A stretch of DNA of 64,000 nucleotides, from assembly GCA_012295275.1 (NCBI GenBank), contig CM022670.1, positions 14,719,862 to 14,783,861 of the forward strand, in the 5' to 3' direction. A model generated the notes under the pieces. That model was not told the DNA's origin. It worked only from the letters and a program-made list of their open reading frames with translations, and did no database searches. Shown one piece after another: positions 42,481-55,542 of the stretch (its first letter is position 1; each line of letters opens with the position of its first letter). This stretch comes from Chrysomallon squamiferum (lineage: Eukaryota; Mollusca; Gastropoda; Neomphalida; Peltospiridae). The translations under genes were made by a program, and so were the position numbers.

Positions 42481-45400
42481 AGTATATATGTCTGTGTGTG
42501 TGTGGGTGTGTGGGTGGGTGGTTGGGTGTGTCTGCATGAATGTCCAGAATTTCTCATTGATAAATTTTTATAATTTACTGTTCAAGAATTTTGCATGAAA
42601 TGAAATATATCCTGCATCACAAGACATATCACACATAAACAAAATATACCAGATAATTAAACCTTGATTTCAGTTAAATTAAAAATAGCTGAATGTGTTT
42701 TGTTGTTTTTTCAGTCGAGGTCTGCAGACTATTCTTTCACCAAATGGCTGGGTGGACAAAGTGATGAACATTGGAAGAAAAGGAATGTTCTATCTAATAA
42801 AGAAAGGGTAAACATTTTATTTATTTTCCTTGGATTATAATTGATACCTATTTATGAATAGAAATAACAAAAACCAGTGATGATAAATAAATATATACAC
42901 ACACATACATATACAAACACACATATACATAAATATTTATAGAGAAAGAAAAATAGATATTTTTATATATGTATATATATGTATCTACACACTCAGTGAG
43001 AGGTATAAGATTCATAAATATGTAGTGCCAAGTAATCTAAACTTTGATTTACTGTTGTTTTTGAAATTTATTTATTTATTTATTTATTCATGAGTATCAT
43101 TTTATTTTTGTTTATCAATTTCCGTGGAGTTAAAATGTTTGTTACAAAGGCAACAGTTGTCTCCCCTGTACAATTTTGAGCAATAATATCTCGGTCCATT
43201 TTAATAAAAATAGTCTAACAAAGTTTCATGTCTGAGACAAATGATTGCACTCCAATTGTTTTTATATTTTACTTTATTAATAATTAAAAAAAAAAAAAAG
43301 ACGAAGAAAAAAAAAAAAAAATAATAATTAAAAAAAAAAAAAAAAATAATATAATAATATTAACAACAACAACAGTAATAATAATAATAATAATCATCCT
43401 TCCTATATATAAATATACAGGGCACTCTCCCAGAGGAATATGAGTGATATGTTAGTAACTGATATTTTTTGGTATGAATATTTCCAAATTCAGTTATAGC
43501 ACAGAGGTGTGTTAAACTGATTGATAGTGTGAAAAAAACAGTTCTTTACAAAGTAAATTACAACAGATCAAACTTCTGTCAACCAACTGATCAGTAGAGT
43601 TGTCTAGTATTTTATCAGAAAGGTTATTTGCAGAAAATATTAACTTTATTCTTTAAACTTCTTTATTTTACTATACAGTTATCTTTAAATGTTGTCATTT
43701 AAAATTTATAAATTTATATATATGAATCTTTTAAAATTTTTAAATATAATGACTGTTTCAAGAGTAGAAAATGATATTAAACTGTAGTATAACTTTTAAA
43801 TTATTTGAAATTATAATTGCATAAACAGATGTGTATGTGAAGTTTAATAACACAGACCAAAGTTTTTCTAGTGTAGGTAGTATTTTCAGGACACTGTTAA
43901 TTTTTGTAAATAATTATGCTTCTTTGTATTTATAATATTGATAATGAATTATAAAAATGAATCAATAAAAGATACATTCTATAACATTCACTGACAAACA
44001 TAAACTGAAAATAATTGCAATCACTTTTTAATAATAAAATAATTATTTATTTATTTATTATTTATCTATATTTTATTTAATTTTTTTTATTTTATTTTTG
44101 TTTTGTAATTTTAAAAAAGATATATAATTATTATTATTATTATTATTTTTAATTTTTTTTTATATTATGTTTTTAGAGGATTCAGCATTCAATGCTTTTG
44201 TAATACTATTTCCTTAAACCTCATTAACAATTCTTGGAGTGTAGAGTTGTCTTTCTTTCTTTTTTTTGAAGATGTATTTTTGATGTGGTGTCTAAACAAC
44301 AGCAAACATGTACTTAGTTTTTCTTTAAGGAAACACTAGGAAATAGTAAAATACGTTTATTTGTGGTAGAGCAGTTTTCCAGTGACTCACTATGTTCATT
44401 GTTGCAGGTTGGCTCAGTGGAGAGTGGATGTACAGGGCACTCTCCCAGAGGAACTGAAAAGTCGTGGAGTAACTTTCATTTACACTAGAACAGAAACCCG
44501 ATTTAATTTTGATAGTTACATTTGTTTTAAAACAGTACTAATAAAAATATATTTTATATTTTAAACAGTACTACTAAAAATAAATTTGTATTTTAAAATA
44601 GTACTAATAAAACAGTATTTTAAACAGCACTACTAAAATATATATTTGTATTTTAAAATAGTACCAATCACAATACATTTATATTTTAAAATAACTGATA
44701 AAAATGCATTTATATTTTAAAAGTATTAACAAAAATATATTTATCTTTTAAAATAGTACTAATAGAAATACACTTATATTTTAAAATAACAGACAGAAAT
44801 ATATGTTTTAAAATAACTAATAATAACGCTTTTATTTTTTTAAATTGTATTAATAAAAATAATTTATATTATAAAATACCTGTAAAAAAATACATTTATA
44901 TTTTAAAATAGCACTAATATAAATACATTTTTTTTTTTAAATAGTATTAATTGAAATACATTTATATTTAAAATAATTTAAAAAAATACATTTATAAAAT
45001 AATGCTAATAAAAATACTTTTATTTTTTAAATTGGTACAAATAAAAATATATTTATATTTTAAAATAACACTAACATAAATACATTTTTATATATTTTTT
45101 AAAATAACTAATAAAAATACCTTTGATTTAAAATAACCAAAGAAAATTAATATATTTTTTAAAATACATCATAAAAATACTTATCATTAATAAAAATACA
45201 TTTATCTTTTAAAATAACTAATAAATATATTTTTTTAAATAACTAATATAAATACATGTTTATTTATATTTTGATATAGCTAGTAAAGATCCATTTATAT
45301 TTTTTAATTAATTAATATATATATATATTTTAAAATAACTAATAAAATATATTTACATGTGCATTTAAAAAAACTAATAAAAGTTGCATTTATATTTTAA

Positions 45401-48400
45401 AATAACAAAAATACATTTAACTATTAAAATAGTACAAATAAATATATTTTAAAATAACAAAAATTTGTTATTTAATTCAGTTTTTATAGCATGACTAGGC
45501 TTTTATGTATATCTCATAACATTTATCATAATGTTTTAATACACAAGGATTGTCAATAATTTTTTGGTTTGAAAGGCATGTAAACAGAATTAGAAATAAT
45601 TTACAGTTTTATAAAATATTTGTAATTACTGAACATAACCTTTTAATAAGTTGTAGCTATTTAAATTAATGTATTTATATCTTGTCCTAGCGAACAGTCT
45701 TGTATAAGAAATGAACACTTAATCAGTTTATATCTGTACAGAGATCAAATTCAGAGTGTTTGATGATTGGTTTATTTCAGTTTACAGACTCCAGCATTCT
45801 GCCAGGATACCATTTCCGTGACGATGCTTTGCTTCTGTTTGAATGTATTGACAAATACATCAGAAATTACATCAGTCTATATTACAGTAAGAAAATATTT
45901 CATACAGTCTGGCAACACATTTTTGACTGGATATAGTTTTTTTTGAATTGTTGATTATTCTAGTTTGAAACACGTATAACATTCTGTTGAGACAAGAAAG
46001 TAAAAGATGGTCATGTGTATAAATGTATAAACATGTTTGCAACCAGAAGAAATAAAAATATATATATACATATATATATATTTTACAAATATAATTATCT
46101 ACCCAGAAAATATGGAGAAAATAAAAGTAGAATACGTTGCAAATTAAAACAATAAAAGGCTTGACTGCCACTAGGATCTTCTCATTTTTTTTGATTTCCC
46201 TAAACTTAAAATTGTGAAAAATTCATTCAAAAACTACAAACTGCAAGCCAAACTGATTTAGAACAAAGATACAAAATGTGTATCCACTTTTATTGTTTAA
46301 CAAGTTCTAGACAATTTTTTTTCATGTATTGTTTCAAATGAAGAAAACTCTAAGGTAGGTGTAAGTGTACAATACATAAACAGCTGAGTCAAACTGTTAT
46401 TTATTTAATTTATTCAGAGAAACCTTCGATGATTGAAGGGGACTGGGAACTACAGGCCTGGGGCAGTGAGCTGGTGCAGGAGAAAGAAAAAGGCGGGGTC
46501 GGTTTACTGGTCTGTATTTAATACTTCTTATAACATTTTTGTTAATGTTCAGTTGAATCGGAATCTAAATATTAGTTTCTCTATAGTGGATTGATACTGG
46601 TATATATATTAATATTTTTTATATTTGATGTTTATCACAAAATTATCACAAAGTAATAATATTTAGCTAATAAATGAATAAATAATATAATAAAAAATAA
46701 TAAAAATTTGTTATAAATATAAATAAAACTACATAAATAAATAAATAAATAAATGAAAATAATAATAATAAAATAAAATAAATAATACGTATGTTTTAGG
46801 CAAGTTAATGTTACGAATATTAGTAGAAGGTAAGAAATGCAGATATTAAGAATTAACATCCATGTTTGTTGTTGACTGTTTTTTCATGGCTTTTTGGTAA
46901 AAACTAACATTTTACTTCTTCTAATAAGATTGGAATTAGTTCAAACATGTTTTATCTGAAAACACAGAAAGACAGACAGACAGACACACACACACACACA
47001 CACTACAGAGAATAACTGATAAGCATGTTTTACTAATTGCTACAGCTGAGTATGTCTTAACATGTGTTTTAATTTTTACATTATTCTAAAAATTACCTGT
47101 AAACTTCATAAATATTAAATGTTAAACATATGTCACAATCAAATTTAACTACTGTGATTTGTAAAACTTTTATGAATTTCAAATTAAATAAATGAAAAAA
47201 AAAAAATATGATCTTGAATTCAAAGATTTTAACTGACACGTATACGTCAAAAATAATAATACATAAAATTACTTCTAAGAATAAATTCAAAAAATAATTT
47301 TTTAAATTCAACAAAAAGCCTTCAAATAATTTAAATAATAAATAGTAATAACTAGCGTCTCAAATAGGAAAACAACAATCACATTCTGTCTTACTTCATC
47401 CATGATATTAATTAGAAGATTTACATGTTTGAAATATTGTTGGATTGTCTATTGCTAGGCTTTCTAACTAATAAAGATTAACATAATAATTAATATTTTT
47501 AAATTATTGAATGATTGCTTACATGTGAATTCAGAACTAAACATTTGTTTTTAGCTAATTATTTTCTGCTGCAAATACTGTAGATATGATATGCAGTGTT
47601 ATAATAGTGAGAATTTTAACATTTGCTTAAAAATAACAACAAATGTAATAGGATACAATTTTATTATTAGAAATTACAAACAATGTGATTAAAAATAATT
47701 TGTTGTTGAATTTGAAATTTTATACTATTAAACTGAGCATCCTCTATGGTATTGGATAATAATATCTATATAAATTGTATATGTTTGAAAGAAGGTCATT
47801 TCAAAACTGAAAAAAGTTTTGACAGTAAACTGAAACATATTGAATTGCACTGAAATGTAACATTCATAAATTGCTTTTGATTTCAGGGAGTACCAAACAA
47901 TGGGAAGTTTAAGACAGTGGAGGATATAGTGAAGATGTGCAGAACAATTGTGTACACATGCAGTGTGTCCCATGCCGCATCTAATTTCGCACATTACGAA
48001 GAGTACGCATTCCCACCTAACTACCCCACTTACTTGAGAGGACTGCCACCGAAAGACAAGGTGACACAGACATTAAATGATTTCTGTGGAATGTACCTAT
48101 CAGAATACAGATCATTTCCACACACACACACACATACATTAGTTTCTTTATCTTTTAAAAATATTATTAATCTTTTTGAATATTATTTTTGTTTAATATG
48201 TAGGAATGTTTTGTTTTCTAAAAGTCAAAACAGACATATTCTAAAATCTAACTCATGAAATAATTGTTTTTTTTTTTCATATGCTTACTAAATTTTGTCT
48301 GTGTAAATAATGATCATATTTTATTAATGCTTGTTCTATATGAAGTCTTTATAATTATCTAGCTAAAACAAAACAGAAACAAACACATCTGAATATCTTT

Positions 48401-49139
48401 TTTATGTGTGTTGAAAATTTGTTTTCTTTTGACAAATTACTAGTTTTTATTTGGAATTATTTCACTGAGTATTGTTTAATGTTTGACTTGGCAGACTGCA
48501 CTGACAGAACTAGATATCCTAGGCTACCTGCCTGACAAACCAACCACTCTGGATGTAATGGTTGTCACCAAGACCCTGAGTGTTCGGGGAACAAAAAGTA
48601 TCGGAGACTTTGAGGTGCAGTACATCTTTGATCCAAAAGCAAGGGACACTGTGGATGAGTAAGTTGTTAAAGTTTACTGTGTGTGTAAAACTGTTGTGAG
48701 GCCATCAAAAATATTTTAAAACAACTTAAAACCTTAAATTATTCTAACAAACAGATTGCATTCTTTGGTTATTTTTATTATTGATTTCAGGATGCATAAC
48801 TGACAAAACGTTCAGAATCACCCATGTCTTCCCAGAAATTGTTTTAAACATGGTTCTTGCTTGTGTTTGAACCTTGAATAATTGATTATTGACATTAGTG
48901 ATTTATAAAAAAGAAAAAGAATTGGGATTATAAATATGAGAAATAAATCAGTAAAATGTAAGTAACAATACTGCATGATTATCAGAGTACTCTTATACAG
49001 AATTGTTTCTGTACTCAATTTCAGATTTAGAAAAGATCTTCGCGAAGTTAGCAAGATTATCAAAGAAAGAAACAAGAGCAGGGATCCTCAGTTCCCATAC
49101 CTGGACCCAGATGTTATTCCCAACTCCATCGGCATTTAA
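31692..49139 (+). CDS. Animal lipoxygenase (PLAT + catalytic domain), 15 exons
   Basis: Exons: 31692-32183, 36827-36871, 37490-37618, 38258-38355, 38811-38943, 39566-39661, 41056-41152, 42313-42430, 42715-42807, 44408-44468, 45781-45886, 46418-46509, 47887-48060, 48495-48658, 49025-49139. All junctions keep frame; about 670 residues (human 5-LOX 674). It should add O2 to polyunsaturated fatty acids to give hydroperoxides. Residues 10-115 form a PLAT domain (T-G...A-G-T-D-A, L-G...I-E-I-W-R-D, G-S-D-W), which in 5-LOX and coral LOX binds Ca2+ and membrane. Iron ligands are all present: His357 and His362 (V-V-H-Q-S-L-A-H), His549 and Asn553 (S-H-A-A-S-N-F), and C-terminal Ile670 (P-N-S-I-G-I). 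Ala400 aligns with the Coffa site (Ala410 of 5-LOX), predicting S stereochemistry. The N-terminus MGCCSS fits N-myristoylation plus palmitoylation. No allene oxide synthase domain is encoded. Confidence 0.95.
32366..32610. repeat. About 36-bp degenerate minisatellite in lipoxygenase intron 1
   Basis: About seven units with the core GATTTACATAAAGATATTTTT and a variable AAATYACTAA spacer. The stretch lies inside the 1.1 kb that is missing from the second lipoxygenase copy. Confidence 0.75.
33360..33450. repeat. AT-rich direct repeat plus hairpin
   Basis: ATTATTAATACATTATATATC occurs twice in a row, followed by its inverted form (ATATAATGTATTAATAAT), so a perfect AT stem of about 18 bp can form. 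It is intronic. Copy 2 lacks the whole element (about 63534-63541). Confidence 0.7.
33773..34053. repeat. Compound (GT)n/(GA)n microsatellite
   Basis: A GT array of about 33 units, then alternating GA and GT/GGGT tracts. The counterpart in copy 2 is 63773-63986, with a longer GA tract. Long open frames on both strands here are translation of simple repeats. Confidence 0.95.
35740..36155. repeat. CAA/AAT and (GTA)n trinucleotide-rich tract
   Basis: (AAC)n clusters at 35748-35767, 35823-35835 and 35870-35886 lead into 240 bp of GTA/GTG/AAT triplets (35917-36155). It is in lipoxygenase intron 1. The valine/isoleucine-rich reading is a repeat artefact. Confidence 0.9.
38026..38184. repeat. Three imperfect copies of a 50-60 bp repeat
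   Basis: The phrase (A/G)GACTACT(A)GTTTTAGTTTGATATGTTATTCA recurs three times with ACATTGTT(A/G)C links. It ends about 75 bp before lipoxygenase exon 4 (38258). Confidence 0.75.
41195..41277. repeat. 26-bp tandem repeat, three near-perfect copies
   Basis: AACAGCTGTGTACATCACTTGTATAC repeats three times just downstream of the exon 7 donor (41152). The near-identity points to recent origin. Confidence 0.9.
43416..43438 (+). repeat. Fragment of lipoxygenase exon 10 inside intron 9
   Basis: A 23-nt perfect match to exon 10 positions 44431-44453 (encoding the Q-G-T-L-P-E-E stretch). Upstream, TATACAG resembles an acceptor; downstream the frame runs E-E-Y-E and then stops. Flanks do not match, so it is a relic or a chance short duplication. 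Confidence 0.6.
44540..45470. repeat. Degenerate ~30-bp AT minisatellite in lipoxygenase intron 10
   Basis: More than 25 variants of ACTAATAAAAATACATTTATATTTTAAAATA cover nearly the whole region after exon 10. No other structure is visible. Confidence 0.8.
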
Positions 49140-49187
49140 CAGTATCCTGAAAATACATGCGCTGCATACTAGTGAGAACAGTGAAAT

Positions 49188-50178
49188 GAATAATATACTG
49201 AAAATACACAGACATGTATAATATACTGAAAATACACAGACATGTATAATATACTGAAAATATAATGACATGTATAATATACTAAAAACACACTAACGTA
49301 TAATATACTGAAAACACACAGACATGTATAAGATAATAAAAACACAATGAAATGCATAATATACTGAAAATACACAGACACGTATAATATACTGAAAATA
49401 CACAGACGTATAATATACTGAAAATACACAGACATGTATAATATACTAAAAACACACTAACATGTATAACATACTGAAAACACACAGACATGTATAAGAT
49501 AATAAAAACACACTGACATGCATAATATACTGAAAATACACAGACATGTATAATATACTGAAAATACACAGACATGTATAATATACTGAAAATACACAGA
49601 CATGTACACTATACTGAAAACACACAGATGTATAATATACTGAAAATACACAGACATGTATAATATACTGAAAATACACAGACACGTATAATATACAGAA
49701 AATACACAGACATGTATAATATACTGAAAATATAATGACATGTATAATATACAGAAAATACACAGACACGTATAATATACAGAAAATACACAGACATGTA
49801 TAATATACTGAAAATATAATGACATGTATAATATACAGAAAATACACAGACACGTATAATATACAGAAAATACACAGACATGTATAATATACTGAAAAAA
49901 TACAATGACGTATAATATACAGAAAATACACAGACATGTATAATATACAGAAAATACACAGACATGTATAATATACAGAAAATACACAGACATGTATAAT
50001 ATACAGAAAATACACAGACATGTATAATATACTGAAAACACACAAAAATGTACAATATACTGAAAACACACAAAAATGTACAATATACTGAAAACACACA
50101 CACATGTATAAGATAATAGAAACATACTGACATGTATAATGTACTGAAAACGCAGACGTACAATATACTGAAAATCTC
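49188..50178. repeat. 28-bp minisatellite in the lipoxygenase 3' UTR
   Basis: About 35 copies of CATGTATAATATACTGAAAA plus TACACAGA, with 27-30 bp variants (TATAATGA, AACACACA). It starts about 50 nt after the stop codon. The unit has no stop in any minus-strand frame, giving three long low-complexity ORFs (up to 258 codons) that are not genes. If transcription ends beyond it, the mature 3' UTR would carry about 1 kb of repeat. Confidence 0.93.
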
Positions 50179-50222
50179 AAACACAGCTGTATAGCTATTT
50201 TTATAGGATTTCTGGGCTTCAT

Positions 50223-51109
50223 TTTTGTTTATTTATTTATTCATAATAGGATGACAATTTTTGTTTTAAATTTATATTAGAAAAATATCTCTATACTCTT
50301 TCTAATTTTTATATATTTTCAATGCCTGAGTATTATATTTAATACATTTTTCACGTCGGTAATTTCCACCTTTTAAAAGTCTGATCATTATATGCTGATG
50401 TTGCATAATAAGAAATCACTGCCTGTAAAATTGTTAGCTTTAGTCAAATTTTTAAAATTTAAAGATATTTGTAAATAAAGATGAGTTTTGCATGACACTG
50501 TAGCGTGTTAGGGAGAAGAAGAGTTCGAGTGGAAAATTATCTTTGTTTATTTCTTACGTTTTTCATTAAATTAGTATTTTCATTTCAGTTTAGTATCTAG
50601 TTCACTAGTGCAAACAAAGTTTTTATTTGATTTGATATTCATTTACTTCTTGTTTTTTTATTTAAGTCTTTTTAGTTTAAATTTTAAATTTTTATTTCTT
50701 ATATTAAAATAAATAAACACACGCACACACAGGCATGTATATATATGTATCTATCTATCTATATTTATATTTAATGCATTATCTTTTAAACTAAAATAAT
50801 ATTACATATTTCCTAAGTAACAATCTTTTAATCAATGGCTTTTATTTTGCGTGTTACAATCTTATAATTATAGCAGGTATTTTATTTTTATTTTCATTGT
50901 TATTCCCTTTTGAAATTATTTTCTAAAATCTGTTACCAAAACAATACATTTGGCATCTTTCAGAGAGGAAACAGTATTTTTTCTTGTTGTTTTATTTTAT
51001 TATTTTTCTTTTCTTTTATTATTTTTGTTTTATTTTATTTTATTTTATTTTATTTATTATTATCATAAAAAGAATATTTATTATTTACTCATTTATTTAT
51101 TTATTTATT

Positions 51110-51182
<73 letters not shown>

Positions 51183-51449
51183 GAACAACAAGTAATTTTT
51201 CTGAAGGTCAGGGACAATTGCATATTGGTTTACAAATCAAAATATATTTATTTTCTCGACATATATTTTTTACTTACATATGTATTTTCTTAATAATTTC
51301 TATTTTCTAAACTGTGGTGCATGGGTTGATATAATGCTTTAAAATTTTAATTGTTTCACAAACCACTAATGACAATACATCTATACTATTATCATGCACA
51401 TTTATCTTTTAATTAAATAAAATAAAATATATTTAAAAGTTCATGTTTG

Positions 51450-51481
<32 letters not shown>

Positions 51482-52200
51482 CATTTGCGTATTAAGATTT
51501 TTACCTTAATATTTGTTCTTTCTTTTATTAGCAACTAGAATTTAGGTGAAAAAAATAAGCTCTGTTTTTCATTTTAGTCATTCATGGGGACTTTAAAAAA
51601 GAAAAAATATATATATATATTCGTGGTTTGTTATTGTTATACTACTCTGCTCACCATTAAAGTTGTATGGTATCATACCTTGCATGTTAAACTGATGCCA
51701 ATTTTTCAAAAGAAAAAAAAAAGTATGATTGATTACACTGAATATAATGAAAACCATACATAAGATCACAGCAAATTTTATAGTTTTCAAATAAATGATA
51801 AATGTGATACATGGGTACCAAGCAAAAGTCAAAGAACATTTATGTTTTTTTAATCATCTTTATTTATTGCGTTCGTTTCTTATTTCGTTCTTTATTCGTT
51901 GTTTTATTCAATATAATTTAAATGAAAAAGTGTTTACGCTGAACCTCACACATTTAGCACGCATGGATACAGTACGTTATAGAACTAACGTCAACCTGAG
52001 TTACTCAAACGGTCCCCTTGATTTGGATCTACCTGAACCGTGGTTTGTTACGAACGAAACCAAGGGAGGGGCTTATTACTATCTGACGCCCGATGTAGTT
52101 TTCTTCAGCAATCTGATTGGCTGAAATAAATAAAAGAATGTGTAGGCTGTCTCATGCAAATAGGTGTTCCGGAAGTAACTGTGAGAGGTCGTGCGTAATG
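50223..52200. other. Intergenic region between lipoxygenase and FREM-like pseudogene
   Basis: AT-rich with (TTTAT)n and (ATT)n at 51035-51181, a poly-T run at about 51451-51478 and short AT repeats. The 51945-52116 stretch is less AT-rich and open in one frame, but I recognise no family. TGATTGGCTGAAATAAATAAAAG at 52107-52129 resembles a CCAAT/TATA pair and might be a relic promoter of the pseudogene. Confidence 0.4.
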
Positions 52201-53315
52201 CGATGCGTGTTATGTCAAATGGATAGGTATGGCACTGGTGGTAGCTTTCTCAAAGTCTTTGTGTTGAGAAGACAGGGAGTACTTTCTCTCTGCAGCAGAT
52301 CTCTGTGAAAGTTCGCACCCGAACATGCTGGCCAGGCGTAGAAAAGTTTATCATCGTCAGAGGCAAGTCTTTCACCAAGTGATATTTTACGAGAAAATCG
52401 TGGGATAACGGTACCGTTGGGGAGATCTGTTTATGTCACTCCCAATGATCTCCTGATTCACGTGCGACAAGGCGACGTGTGCGTAGTTTCAGTACAGGAA
52501 AACGACCCGCTGTCAGAGAGACCAGGTAAACTGATGCCATCGCATTTTCCTTGCGACTTTGATCTCCAAGATGTGAAATATTCTCACTTCGGATCACGCA
52601 ACCCGCCGGAAGATAGAATACGTTTGCAAATTCGATACGATACACCCAGCGAGACGATTATAATTCCTTTCACGATTAAAGTCGAAGTGTCGTTCGTGCA
52701 ACTGGAAATTGTGACGCGAAACATGACGATTGAAGTGCCACAGCTGATGGGAGTTAGTCAGCCGATTGACGGGTCTGTATAGGAATTTAATTATGATCGA
52801 GACACTTTTGACTGCAAGGTTATGGTCTGAGCAAAGCAAGTGGTCTGCCAAGATACGGTGTCGTCGCTAACGAAACGTCCCAGCTGCAGATGGTGGACTG
52901 TGACAGGTTTCTAGATATGGGAGTGCGTTACAAACACACTGCAGAAACAGACTCGCCTGACAGAGATTTCCTGCCTTTAGTTGTCGAAGTGATGGGACAT
53001 GACGACAAAATCTACAAACAAGAATATTTCCAGATAATGGCAAGAATTAAAGGTGGTATTGAAAACACTCGCCCACAACCAAGTTACCAGGCAATGTTAG
53101 TGATGGAATGGATCAGTTCCAAATGACTTCCATTACAAGTGAAATACTAGCAGCAGAATATTTTTAACATAACAACACCTCTAGGAACTGGTGAGGGACA
53201 CGTAGTCAGCACTGATGACATGAATAAAACCATCAGCTCATTTTACCAAGGAGATGTATAAGATTTGAAAATTGCTTACAAACCTCCACCTGAAGATTCT
53301 GATGTTCAGAGGGTA
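52200..53315 (+). pseudogene. FREM2/FRAS1-like N-terminal fragment, broken
   Basis: The translation follows the start of FREM2-type basement-membrane proteins through three reading frames. Recognisable pieces: G-I-T-V-P-L-G-R-S-V-Y-V and S-V-Q-E-N-D-P-L-S-E-R-P-G (52417-52782), L-P-R-Y-G-V-V-A-N-E-T-S-Q-L (about 52844), F-L-P-L-V-V-E-V-M-G-H-D-D through R-I-K-G-G-I-E-N-T (to 53107), and I-A-Y-K-P-P-P-E-D-S-D-V (to 53313). Lesions: in-frame TAG at 52780-52782, a slip near 52820, a slip near 53108, a stop plus slip near 53163, and TAA at 53250-53252 where the family has a sense codon. Homology stops at a donor-like AGGGTAATT, suggesting a genomic rather than a reverse-transcribed copy. FREM2 in vertebrates also has a very large first exon. 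An unbroken parent gene should exist elsewhere. Confidence 0.8.
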
Positions 53316-53472
53316 ATTGTATATAATCAAAAACACCTAATTGTTTTATTTGCTAATGTCAAAATTACTGTTTCGGGTATTGTTGCTTTTGTCCCTGATA
53401 ATATATGTGTACTATATCTACATTGCATTAGACAATTATTTATGTATTTTCAAAACCTTAGCCTTACATACG

Positions 53473-53975
53473 TATTACATGTATAATGTGTTAGACTGTG
53501 ATCTCTGTATTACATGGATAATACGTTAGACTGATATCTCTGTATTACATGGACAATACGTTAGACTGATATCTCTGTATTACATGGACAATACGTTAGA
53601 CTGATATCTATGTATTACATGGACAATACGTTAGACTGATATCTCTGTATTACATGGACAATACGTTAGACTGATATCTATGTATTACATGGACAATACG
53701 TTAGACTGATATCTATGTATTACATGGACAATACGTTAGAGACTGATATCTCTGTATTACATGGACAATACGTTAGACTTACATTAGACTGATATCTCTG
53801 TATTACATGGACAATACGTTAGACTGATATCTCTGTATTACATGGACAATACGTTAGACTGATATCTATGTATTACATGGGCAATACATTAGACTGATAT
53901 CTCTGTATTACATGTACAATACGTTAGACTGGTATCTGTGTATGTAATACACAACACGGTATTACATGTCAATAA
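53473..53975. repeat. 35-bp minisatellite, about 14 copies
   Basis: Units of AGACTGATATCTCTGTATTA followed by CATGGACAATACGTT, mostly differing only at TCTCTG/TCTATG. It starts about 160 bp after the FREM-like homology ends. Confidence 0.93.
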
Positions 53976-54975
53976 GTTAGACTGCTGAGTCTGTTTTGAT
54001 ATATATATCGTTTTGCTACTTTATGTACATTTATGTCCATTATATTCATTATTAGCATTATTTGTTTTTGATTTTGTTTTTGTTTTTTGACACAGATATT
54101 TTTTTATTTTTTTTTTTTTTTTTTTTACATTCAATTTGTTATTTTTATTTAATCTTATCTTTTCGTATTTATTTGCGTGTGGGTGTAATTTTATTTATTT
54201 ATTTATTTATTTATTTATTTGTTTGTTTGTTTGTTTGTTTGTTTGTTTGTTTCATACATTTTTATCCAAATGCATTTTGAATGGTTTGTCTATAAAAAAT
54301 ATTCTTGTTGATTTGTTAATAACCGTAAGTGTACATAACTGAAAATAAAGTGATGTATACTGAGTTTTTAATTTGTTTCTTTCAGAAGAAAAAAAAGAAG
54401 CTTATTGACAAAAATTCTTGTTAGTCTGTATATCACAATACAACATATTTTATATTGTTTCTGATTAACTGACACAGTTGTTCCATATAGCTCTCATATA
54501 TTGTCATAGTTGTTCTTTTTCTTCTGATTATTATTATTAATCTGATATTAATCTGAGTTTAATCTGAGTTTCTGAGTATGATTTGTAAATAGTATTACCG
54601 TCAAATCAAAGAACTGCTACACAAATTCTGCTTGAGTGTCAGAATCTTTCCAGATGGTTGTTGTTTTCTTCAGGATCAGAAAAGAATACAGAAAGACGTG
54701 GTTCAGTATGGTTTTATTTTTATTGTGTATTTTATAAATATATTTGTAATATGAAGATGACAGTCAGTCGAGTTTTTAACCTTTGACCCTATAAGAATAT
54801 TTTCAAACAGCTGGTAGTTTTCACTATAGTTAGCAACCACAGTTTCATTGTATCAGTACTGAATGTAGAAATAATACATATTTTTGTAGACTTTTTGTTT
54901 CTGACAACCAATGACAGAGACAATATTAACAGCATAAAGGATATTTTCCACTTTTATAGAATCACCAGTTCAAAC

Positions 54976-55042
<67 letters not shown>

Positions 55043-55491
55043 CAAATTGATGGTAGTGATAATAATAAATAGCATAACAATAACGATGATGATGATCATG
55101 ATGATGATAAATTAATAAATAAACAAAAAGAAATAAAAACTAAATCATTGGAAAATTGCCATACCCTTAATCTTTCACTGCTGCTTGTTTTTACATTAGA
55201 ATTACAAAATTACATGTGATCTTCCAACTAATTTCATCTGCTTATTTTGCTACCATTTCTGATTAGCAATTATTTACTATTTAAAAATCGTTATAAAACA
55301 TTTCCTTGCAAATATAAAAAATTAAATAATGGTTGTGGTACCAAAACGAAATGAAAAATATTCACTACAAACAAAATAGTCATAAATTTCCAACAATAAC
55401 TATTTTACCAGCTATGAGAACCAGTGAATACACAATCATTTTCTTATACTGAATTGTGTACAAGTTTATAATTAAAGGGTGTAATTATATG

Positions 55492-55542
<51 letters not shown>

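Noticed and set aside
31692-49139. Allene oxide synthase-lipoxygenase fusion
   Set aside because: The protein starts directly with the PLAT domain; no catalase-like domain lies upstream in frame.
49169-50222. Three overlapping long minus-strand ORFs (up to 258 codons)
   Set aside because: They are translations of the 28-bp minisatellite in every frame, with one repeated peptide and no start context or domain.
51795-52124. Plus-strand ORF before the FREM-like pseudogene
   Set aside because: The first half is AT-rich noise and the second half matches no family I know; it may be relic promoter or leader.
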